DNA from: Runella limosa DSM 17973
GTDB lineage: Bacteria > Bacteroidota > Bacteroidia > Cytophagales > Spirosomataceae
NCBI RefSeq assembly: GCF_000482465.1
Contig: NZ_KI519420.1
Span: 1,245,106-1,309,105, forward strand
Direction of reading: 5' to 3'
Length of the DNA stretch: 64,000 nucleotides
In this document: in pieces, positions 56,589 through 64,000 of the stretch
Layout of the letters: each line of letters begins with the position of its first letter
How positions within the stretch are numbered: the stretch's first letter is position 1
The notes under the pieces: generated by a model
The model's input: the letters and a program-made list of their open reading frames with translations, nothing else
What the model was told of the DNA's origin: nothing
The model's database searches: none
Made by a program: the position numbers and the translations under genes

Positions 56589-56597
56589 TAGGCTTGC
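56575..56597 (+). terminator. Terminator overlapping the stop codon
   Basis: 9-bp stem GCAAGCCTA/TAGGCTTGC with loop TTTAA that contains the TAA stop, then TTTTT. Compact terminator of the previous gene. Confidence 0.85.
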
Positions 56598-56653
56598 TTT
56601 TTCCCTTTAGAATAATTCCAATATACCCCTTATTTAAATAAACTCTATTAATT

Positions 56654-59600
56654 ATGAAAACGTCTATTTTGAAACGATTAAACGCCCAAAGGCCGCTGGT
56701 ATGGCTTTTGGGGTGTTTGGTGGGCATTGTGACGGAAGCGAATGCACAAAGCCCAGGTGGCGTATCGGCGAATCTTAAAGCATGGTACAAAGCCAACGCA
56801 GGTGTGACGGGTGTCTCTGCCGTCACAGCCTGGAATGACCAGACGACCAATGCGCTGAACGTAACCCAGGCCACGAGCTCTCATCAGCCTTCTTTGGTGC
56901 CTGCTTCGAGGTTGTTCAATTTCAACCCCTCTCTGACTTTTTCTGGGACAGATCAGTTGGAATACAAAGGCGCGCGGTTTATGACTACGACAAGCTCGGG
57001 GACAATGTTTGGAGCGGCTTCAAACAAACTTGATGGCGGGTACGAAAACTTGGGTGACTTGGGGATAGACAATCCACACATGGGTACGCTTACTGACCAG
57101 CACATCATGTGGATGAATAGCTCAAGCCCCGTTCAGATTATTCATCCAAGCAAATTGACGAAGGACAAAACACATTTGTTGGGGTATTTTTGGAATGGTG
57201 GTGGACCCAACGTAGGTAGTGGGTTGCGCCAAGATGGCGTAGAGTTTTTTGAAGCAAATACAGAAGCTACACAAGTAGGAAGCTCGGGTGTAGTAGATGG
57301 TATGTGGACGATTGGGGGCTATCAGTATGTCGAAAACTGGCACGGAAACATCGCCGAAATTGTTTTGTTTGACCGTAATTTGACCGCCAATGAAAAAGAG
57401 AAAGTGGAAAGTTATTTGGCCATAAAATATGGGACAACATTACCCCACAATTATCTATCTAGTGATGGTACAGCCATTTATAACGTAGCTACTTACGGCA
57501 CCAATGTAGCAGGTATTGGTCGTGATGACGCCCAAGGTCTTAATCAGAAGCAATCCAGTTCTGTCAATGCAGGCGGCTCGTTTGTTACCATTGGTTTAGG
57601 AACAACCGTTGTGACGGATCAGTCAACCATCGGTGCTAGTTTTGCGGCCGATAAGAGTTTTGAGATGATTGGTGATAATGGCCAACCCGCTAATTACGCA
57701 AATCTATACGCCCAAAGTTTTGTATCAGCCATACCATATTATTCTATGCAACGAGTGTGGCGGGTACAAGAATCAGGAACAGTCGGAACCATTACAGTGA
57801 GTATTCCTAACACAGGTTCGGCAACCTACCTGTTGGTAAGAACGGCAGATGCTACCTTTACCTCCAATGTTGGTACCACTGAAATCTTAATGACCCCCGA
57901 CGGGAACGGTAACCTGACGGCCCAAGTTGATTTTACCAATGGTCAGTTTTTTACCTTTGCTGCCGAAATCAATGCCCCAGGTGGTGTTGCCAATGGATTA
58001 GATTTTTGGTTTGATCCCGCTATCAATGTGACTAAAGTTGGGTCAACGGTAACTGGCTGGACTGATTTATTTACGGGTGGTAACAACCCTGCTTTGACTC
58101 AGCCTACTGCGACCTTGCGTCCTACTTATTCAGACGGAGACGCTTTGAGTAACTTCAATCCTTACATCAATTTTGTGGATAATACTCGCCTTAACCAAGA
58201 TCAAGGCACAGGCACAAGTCCCTATTCCCAAGACCATACCATTTTTGGGGTAGTCAATCAGTATGGGGAAAAAGGAAGTTATAACAACTGGATTCGATTT
58301 TCGGATACTGATAACTCAGATGCTGGTACGCACAACTGGGGTTTTGGGTACTCTGATAATGCCCAATATTATGTAACCCTCCATTATATTTCAGCGCCCT
58401 TCCATGACCCTGCTGGGCTTTCAAATGTCTGGAATAGGGTGAATGAAAATAAAAAGATTCTCAACAGTATTTCTACGCTTTACAGTGCTGCACTGACAGC
58501 GAGCACACGCACCACAGCGGTGGGGCATAGTGGCAATGAAGTAGTCCAAACAGGGGGAGCAGGAGGCACTTTTGTACCATACAGGTACCTCACTGTAGGT
58601 GGAGGAAATAGCTTTGGGATGAACAATAATAAAACACAAGAAATTATTGAATATTCTCGTACGCTTACCATCGCAGAACGCCAAAAAGTCCAGTCCTATC
58701 TGGCGATTAGACATGGTATTACGCTCGACAAAGAAGATAATGACAACACGATTGTAGAAGGGAATTATGTATTGAGCGATGGTACTGTCGTTTGGGATGC
58801 CGTTACCAACAGCACCTATCACAACGATGTCACGGTCATCGGCCGTGATGCCTCATCCAGCATCAATCATCGCCAATCAAAATCGGTAAATGAAGGTAGT
58901 TTTCTTACCATTGGTCATGGAACAGGCATTGCCGCTACCAACGCGGCCAATGGAAATACATTCTCGGCCAATAAAATGTTTGAAGCTGTTGGTAGCAATG
59001 GCCTAACAACCAACTATGGTACAGTATATGCACCTAATTCTTATACGCCTACACGCGGGTTTTACCGCATGACGCGTATTTGGAAAGTACAAGAAACTGG
59101 CGCCGTGGGACAGGTGACTATCAGTATCCCTGGTAGTGGTGACGTGTATTTGTTGGCCAAAACCTCCAATGATAACTTTAGCACCAGTGCGGGGGTGACG
59201 GAAGTAAAAATGACTCCTGATGGCAATGGCAATATGACTGCTACCGTTGACCTTACCAACAATGAGTATTTTACATTTGGGGCTGAACTTACAGCGCCAG
59301 GTTGCGAGCCTAATGGTCTTGCGGTATGGTTAAAGGCAGATGCAGGTACAAGTACGATAGCGCAGGGAGCGGATGTAAATTCATGGCAAGACGTTTCAGG
59401 AAATGCCCGTACCCACACTAAATCGTCGTCATTGACAGCACCTAGTTTTAAAGTAAATAGTGGATTTAACTTTAACCCATCTGTTTATTTTGATGGAGTA
59501 TCGGACGCTTTGGGCGTACCACAATACGCCATCAACAATGGTACGGTGAAAGATACAATGGTCGTATTCTCTGTAACTCGATTCGATAACACGCCATCAA

Positions 59601-62600
59601 CTTGGGGGGCAATTTACAGTTTCAGAAGAGATTTTACGCACCCACAATGGTACTTGGGTGAGCCTAGTATTTACAGTACAGGCAATAGAACTCCGTGGGA
59701 TGGTGCCCCAAGTTTAGGCATTCTCTATGGGGTCAATACCTTCAATATGCGCCGCGACGCCTCGACTACAAGCCATGACATTTGGTGGAATGGTTCAAAG
59801 CGTAGCACAGATTCTGATCAAAATTATAGCTTCAACAGCACCAACTTCTGGCTAGGAAATGATGTAAATGACTTAGGAACAGCCGATAGCGAGGAGTTTA
59901 ATGGTGATATCATGGAGGTGGCCATCTATAAAAATGCTGGCATGACTGACAGTAAAATCAAGAAAATTGAAAGTTATTTAGGTCTTAAATACGGTATTAC
60001 GCTCGCCCACGAGTACTATTCGGGTGGTGGCGTAAAAGTATGGGACAATGCCGATGTTACTTACCACCGTAACGTAGCGGGTATTGCCCGCGACGACTGC
60101 CAAGCCTTGAACCAAAAGCAAGCGCGTTCATATACATCAACTGAGATGACAGTGGCGATTGGCGACAGCATTGCGACAACGAACGCGGCTAACCCTGGTT
60201 CGTTTAGCAACGATAAAGCGTTTTTGATGTTTGGTGATAACAACGGGACGGGCATTGCTACCTTGACAAGCAATCCTTGTAACCCACCTATTGTAGATAA
60301 GTTTACCAACAAATCGTGGAAATTTGTCGAAACGGGTAGCGTAGAGGCCGTCAAAGTAAGCGTTGACTTATCGTCGGCGGGTTTCAATGCGTCTTATCCT
60401 GTGTTCATGCAAGTGGCAAGTGATGCTTCGTTCTCAACCATTATTTCATCTATTCCAATGGTTAAAAATGGTTCGAAATACGAGACATCATACGATTTCA
60501 GTGGCACACGCTACGTTCGTTTCTTAGGAAACACAACGCCGCCACCCAACGTTTGTAGCGACGACAAAGTGTATCGTTGGAACCAACCTTTCTGGACGTG
60601 GGGAACAACCAACCGTACGACGACGTTTGCTGATGGCCAAAACATCAACGTGCGTATTCAAGGAAATGGAATTTATTTGCCAACAATCCACCCTTATAGC
60701 TTAGGATGGTGGGAGCATATTTTCATTCCTCGTTACGATAAGTTGAGCGATAATAACAAGATTATCACTCGCATCGGAATGGCGAAAGTGGCTTCTAAAG
60801 TTTCGTTTGAAGTGTTTGATTTGGACGAATACTACGGCAAAGACGTGGTAGAAGTTTACGGTAAGTTAGGTTCGACGGTAGTTTCTCCTAAAATTACTTT
60901 CCCTAAATACACAGCCCTTACCAAAACGGGCAATGTGGTGTCGGCCACAACGGGCATATGGGATATTTCACAACGCGGACGTTTTTATGTGAATTTTGAA
61001 TCACCTGTTGATTCGGTGATTGTAGAGTATTCACGTGGGGCTTCGCCATTTTCATTCAACTTTAAGACGTACCAAGATATTCGTATCGAAAACTTAGAGA
61101 TTCAGTGTATTCCGCCTGCGCCAAAAGCACCAACGGCAGACAACGTATATGTCTTTAAAGAGGTATCTACTGCGAATCCAAAGGCAGACGAAGAGTTTAC
61201 GTATAAGTTTACTATTCAGAACTTTGCCGCTTGCGACAGTGTTCGTACCATCAACTTTACCGATGTATTGCCTGCAGGATTGACATGGGTGGACAGTACG
61301 TTGGCTACTGGTCTGACACTAACAGGACTCAATGCTTACGGAGGAGTACAAACGCTAACCTTCTCGGCTACTGTGCCAGGGGGCGTGTCTTATCTCTATA
61401 TGAAAGCGAAGGGAAGCAACACAGGTACATACCCCAACCAAGCAACGTTTACGGTCAATCGCACTTCGGGCGTAAGTCCTATGTACAGCTCAGATGACCC
61501 ACGTCAGTCGGGAGCACAAGACCCAACGCCAGTGACCATCAATGCCAATAAGCCAGTCGCTAACTTACAGTTTACGAAGTCGGCAGACAAAACTACCGCA
61601 GGAGCCAATGAAGATATTGTTTATACCCATACCATCAAAAACAATGGTAGTGCAAGTGTGACAATGGACTTCCAAGATAACCTTCCTGGAAACGCGGGCG
61701 GAAGCTTAACGTACACGGGAGCTTATACGACGGTGCCAGGAGCTCCTGCGTCGATTGCGACTTCACCACTTGCGGGTAGCTCAAGCATACTTATTAGAGG
61801 AATTACGGTTCCAGCAGGAGGTACAGTTTCGTTTACGTTAACGGCCAACACAGGTACGTTCACGGGTGGAAATACTGCGACTAACATTGCAACCGTAACG
61901 CCTGACTCAAACTATCGCCAGACCACAGTTTCGTCAAATGGAGTAAATGTTCAAATTGGTTCTTGTGCAGCAGGAAGTACGGCTCCTACGCTTTCAGCCA
62001 CGACGAAATCGAATGTGTGTTCAGCGATTACGGCTAATCTAACAACCATTACGGCAAGTAATACGCCAGCAGGAACGGGCATCAAATTGACGTGGCATAC
62101 TGCTACTCCAGCAACTTCGGCCAACCGCGTGGCCAACCCAGCAGCGGTACCAGCAGGTACATATTATGCAGTTTTTGCCGATACCGTGAGCAATTGCTAC
62201 GCGGGTTCAGGAAGTGCTACAACGCTGGTAACGGTTACTACGACCTTGTGTACAAGCACGCCACCAGCCCAAACGGCGTCGGCGGGAGCTTCGCAATCGG
62301 GCAACGCTGCTACGGAGCTTAACCCACAAGGTGGAACAGCGCCTTATACTTACACCGACGATACCAACAACTGCACGGCACCTGGTGGAGCAACCAAGCT
62401 TCCTGCGGCGTCAAACCTAACGGTGAACCCAACGACGGGGGCTTATACTTACACCGCACCTAACACGGCAGGTACCTACTATTTCTGTATCAAAGTGTGT
62501 GATAACAGTGCCCCAACGCCAAAATGTACGACCGTGACTTATACCGTAACGGTAGGAGCATCGGCAGGTGCAGGTACAATTGATTGTGCTAAAACGGTGA

Positions 62601-62938
62601 TTTATCCAGCACCTGTGGCAGGAACACCTAGCCAGCATAGCTTGATTGTGACGGTCAATGTAACTACCGCAGGATGTTTTAATCCGTTGACAGTGACAGG
62701 CTCAGGGATGTCGGTGGCTAGTGGCATCACGCAAGTGTGTGCTTCTACTACAGGAGTTCAAACATTGCACATTCCGATTCGCTATGATGGAACGGCTTTA
62801 GGTACCATGAATTTTACCATTGGTTCGCTTACCTCTTGCTCGGTTGATCTGTCAACGGTTTCTTCAAAGAAAGTAATTGCGGATGTGTGGACACTTGACA
62901 ACTGCTCGGCAGTGCAAGTTGGCCCACAATTGAAATAA
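56654..62938 (+). CDS. Giant secreted surface protein with three LamG-like modules
   Basis: 2094 residues. The signal peptide ends at ANA-Q. Three modules of about 410-430 residues follow, each starting like SPGGVSANLKAWYKANAGV, APGGVANGLDFWFDPAINV or APGCEPNGLAVWLKADAGT. Each carries a short conserved end (KVESYLAIKYGTTLPHNY, KVQSYLAIRHGITLDKED, KIESYLGLKYGITLAHEY), a concanavalin/LamG-like pattern. The middle and C-terminal parts hold DUF11 and Ig-like domains (FTIQNFAACDSVRTINFTD, YTHTIKNNGSASVTMDFQDN) and Thr/Ala-rich linkers. It is likely an adhesin or glycan-binding cell-surface protein; there is no clear enzyme domain. Confidence 0.88.
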   Translation: MKTSILKRLNAQRPLVWLLGCLVGIVTEANAQSPGGVSANLKAWYKANAGVTGVSAVTAWNDQTTNALNVTQATSSHQPSLVPASRLFNFNPSLTFSGTDQLEYKGARFMTTTSSGTMFGAASNKLDGGYENLGDLGIDNPHMGTLTDQHIMWMNSSSPVQIIHPSKLTKDKTHLLGYFWNGGGPNVGSGLRQDGVEFFEANTEATQVGSSGVVDGMWTIGGYQYVENWHGNIAEIVLFDRNLTANEKEKVESYLAIKYGTTLPHNYLSSDGTAIYNVATYGTNVAGIGRDDAQGLNQKQSSSVNAGGSFVTIGLGTTVVTDQSTIGASFAADKSFEMIGDNGQPANYANLYAQSFVSAIPYYSMQRVWRVQESGTVGTITVSIPNTGSATYLLVRTADATFTSNVGTTEILMTPDGNGNLTAQVDFTNGQFFTFAAEINAPGGVANGLDFWFDPAINVTKVGSTVTGWTDLFTGGNNPALTQPTATLRPTYSDGDALSNFNPYINFVDNTRLNQDQGTGTSPYSQDHTIFGVVNQYGEKGSYNNWIRFSDTDNSDAGTHNWGFGYSDNAQYYVTLHYISAPFHDPAGLSNVWNRVNENKKILNSISTLYSAALTASTRTTAVGHSGNEVVQTGGAGGTFVPYRYLTVGGGNSFGMNNNKTQEIIEYSRTLTIAERQKVQSYLAIRHGITLDKEDNDNTIVEGNYVLSDGTVVWDAVTNSTYHNDVTVIGRDASSSINHRQSKSVNEGSFLTIGHGTGIAATNAANGNTFSANKMFEAVGSNGLTTNYGTVYAPNSYTPTRGFYRMTRIWKVQETGAVGQVTISIPGSGDVYLLAKTSNDNFSTSAGVTEVKMTPDGNGNMTATVDLTNNEYFTFGAELTAPGCEPNGLAVWLKADAGTSTIAQGADVNSWQDVSGNARTHTKSSSLTAPSFKVNSGFNFNPSVYFDGVSDALGVPQYAINNGTVKDTMVVFSVTRFDNTPSTWGAIYSFRRDFTHPQWYLGEPSIYSTGNRTPWDGAPSLGILYGVNTFNMRRDASTTSHDIWWNGSKRSTDSDQNYSFNSTNFWLGNDVNDLGTADSEEFNGDIMEVAIYKNAGMTDSKIKKIESYLGLKYGITLAHEYYSGGGVKVWDNADVTYHRNVAGIARDDCQALNQKQARSYTSTEMTVAIGDSIATTNAANPGSFSNDKAFLMFGDNNGTGIATLTSNPCNPPIVDKFTNKSWKFVETGSVEAVKVSVDLSSAGFNASYPVFMQVASDASFSTIISSIPMVKNGSKYETSYDFSGTRYVRFLGNTTPPPNVCSDDKVYRWNQPFWTWGTTNRTTTFADGQNINVRIQGNGIYLPTIHPYSLGWWEHIFIPRYDKLSDNNKIITRIGMAKVASKVSFEVFDLDEYYGKDVVEVYGKLGSTVVSPKITFPKYTALTKTGNVVSATTGIWDISQRGRFYVNFESPVDSVIVEYSRGASPFSFNFKTYQDIRIENLEIQCIPPAPKAPTADNVYVFKEVSTANPKADEEFTYKFTIQNFAACDSVRTINFTDVLPAGLTWVDSTLATGLTLTGLNAYGGVQTLTFSATVPGGVSYLYMKAKGSNTGTYPNQATFTVNRTSGVSPMYSSDDPRQSGAQDPTPVTINANKPVANLQFTKSADKTTAGANEDIVYTHTIKNNGSASVTMDFQDNLPGNAGGSLTYTGAYTTVPGAPASIATSPLAGSSSILIRGITVPAGGTVSFTLTANTGTFTGGNTATNIATVTPDSNYRQTTVSSNGVNVQIGSCAAGSTAPTLSATTKSNVCSAITANLTTITASNTPAGTGIKLTWHTATPATSANRVANPAAVPAGTYYAVFADTVSNCYAGSGSATTLVTVTTTLCTSTPPAQTASAGASQSGNAATELNPQGGTAPYTYTDDTNNCTAPGGATKLPAASNLTVNPTTGAYTYTAPNTAGTYYFCIKVCDNSAPTPKCTTVTYTVTVGASAGAGTIDCAKTVIYPAPVAGTPSQHSLIVTVNVTTAGCFNPLTVTGSGMSVASGITQVCASTTGVQTLHIPIRYDGTALGTMNFTIGSLTSCSVDLSTVSSKKVIADVWTLDNCSAVQVGPQLK

Positions 62939-62970
62939 GTTTCATTACTCAACTTAACGTATTTTGGATA

Positions 62971-64000
62971 TGAATACCAAGAGAATAATAGCGCGTTGGG
63001 TAATGAGCATCGTATGGGTGCTGGGGGTATCGCTAGGATACGCCCAGACCCCAACGGTGGACCTCACTACCCACCAGCCCACTACTGCACCGCCAGTGGG
63101 GGCTACTTTTGAATGGCATAGCAGTTTCCCTGTGTCGGTAGGTAATTTAATGACCAACGCACAAGCGGGAGCGGCCACTCCAGGGGTGTATTATGGGGTG
63201 TACAATTTTGGTACATGTTATAGCCAACCTTCTCCTTTTAGGATTGCGACCAATACTTGTCCCGTAACGACTGTGGATTTACGAGCTTTTGTAGATTCAA
63301 CCGCAAAACCTGCGGCAATGTCGGTGAGTTTTCACACAGCGTTTCCCTTGACTAGCGGGAATAAAATTACGGGGACTGCGATTTCGGCTGCTGCGGCAGG
63401 TACATATTATGTAGCTTATTATGATCCAACGGGTGCATGTTACAGTGCAGCAAATATCATCCGAATCGTAACAACGACTTGTTCTCCCGATACCGACGGT
63501 GACGGCATAGCCGACGCCACTGACTTGGACGATGACAACGACGGTATTGCTGATACGACAGAAGGCACGACCGATTTTGACGGTGATGGCATTCCCAATA
63601 ACTTAGATTTAGATTCGGATAACGACGGCATTAGCGATTTGACTGAAAGCGGCAACGGCCCAGCCTTGTTGGCAGATGCCAACGGCGATGGAGTCCTAAG
63701 CGCCAGCGAATCTGCTCCAGGATTGAACGGTATTCCAAATGCAGCCGAAGGTGGCACGGAAGGCGGTACGATTCCAGCGGCAGTGAACACCGACGGTACG
63801 GAAGGCCCAGATTATTTGGATTTAGATTCTGATAATGACGGCATCAGCGACGTAGTGGAAAGCGGCAACGGCGCGGCTGATACCAACAACGATGGGGTAA
63901 TTAGCAGTGCTGACACTGGCTACGGCGATGCTGACAGCGATGGTATAGCCGATGGTGTAGATGCCAATGACGCCCTCAAAGGCGGTACTTCTGACGGTGA
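62971..64000 (+). CDS. Secreted protein with calcium-binding thrombospondin-3-like repeats, 3' end beyond window
   Basis: The first 343 codons are in view. A signal peptide (VLGVSLGYA-Q) leads to two CHU-type modules (about 25-165: GVYYGVYNFGTCYS, AGTYYVAYYDPTGACYS). Asp-rich calcium repeats follow (DTDGDGIADATDLDDDNDGI, DFDGDGIPNNLDLDSDNDGI) that continue to the window edge. It follows the giant protein by 32 nt, so the two are probably one operon. The final length and any type IX sorting domain are outside. Confidence 0.85.

Overview
The window looks like a chromosome segment of a Bacteroidota bacterium, most likely Cytophagales (a Runella/Spirosoma-like relative). This is inferred from a SusC/SusD pair, LytTR two-component genes, TTG-N20/21-TAnnTTTG promoters, a DUF1573 protein, crtI/crtB, CHU-type surface proteins and four-helix-bundle genes. 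The species is not determined. No tRNA, rRNA or CRISPR array was seen.

Layout. 1-2 kb: OmpR-type regulator and sensor kinase (kinase cut by the window edge). 2.2-5.1 kb: a secreted sugar dehydrogenase fused to PKD and cytochrome c domains. 5.2-15.2 kb: a nutrient-uptake locus with a NrtR-like regulator whose Nudix box is degenerate, SusC, SusD and a large VCBS/ASPIC lipoprotein. 15.2-31.8 kb: a peptide natural-product locus. It holds a C39 peptidase-ABC exporter and its HlyD partner, a CPBP membrane protease, three double-glycine leader peptides, small membrane proteins and lipoproteins, an XRE regulator, a LytTR regulator with its kinase, an outer-membrane receptor, a short lanthipeptide-type precursor, a LanC cyclase and a LanB dehydratase. 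32-51 kb: mostly housekeeping and metabolism (DedA, phosphosulfolactate synthase homologue, E1 alpha-beta fusion, DUF1573, serine hydrolase, N-carbamoylputrescine amidase, S9 peptidase, TIM-barrel isomerase, antiporter, HtrA, RuvX, deformylase, 3'-5' exonuclease, amidohydrolase, CrtI/CrtB). 52.2-53.9 kb: an IS630-family element inserted exactly at the stop codon of a LytTR gene. 54.8-64 kb: three consecutive large secreted surface proteins, the last running off the window.

The most interesting region is 15.2-31.8 kb. Export, modification, regulation and precursor functions for two peptide types (bacteriocin-like GG-leader peptides and a class I lanthipeptide) sit together, and two of three recognisable promoters share an exact 15-mer. 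The locus also looks eroded. The ABC gene has lost the segment holding its LSGGQ signature, HlyD has a 1-nt frameshift, LanB has lost part of its middle, one bacteriocin gene is reduced to a tail next to an IS66 remnant, and the lanthipeptide core is only seven residues. Either this is a decaying RiPP island or the assembly has errors here; long reads would decide.

Intergenic DNA carries several repeat types: three copies of a 45-nt hairpin (17.2-17.4 kb), CGGGTTGTGAGCAACC palindromes (43.2 and 47.3 kb), a long cruciform (43.0 kb) and degenerate GTC/GAT repeats on both sides of a four-helix-bundle gene (32.7-33.3 kb).
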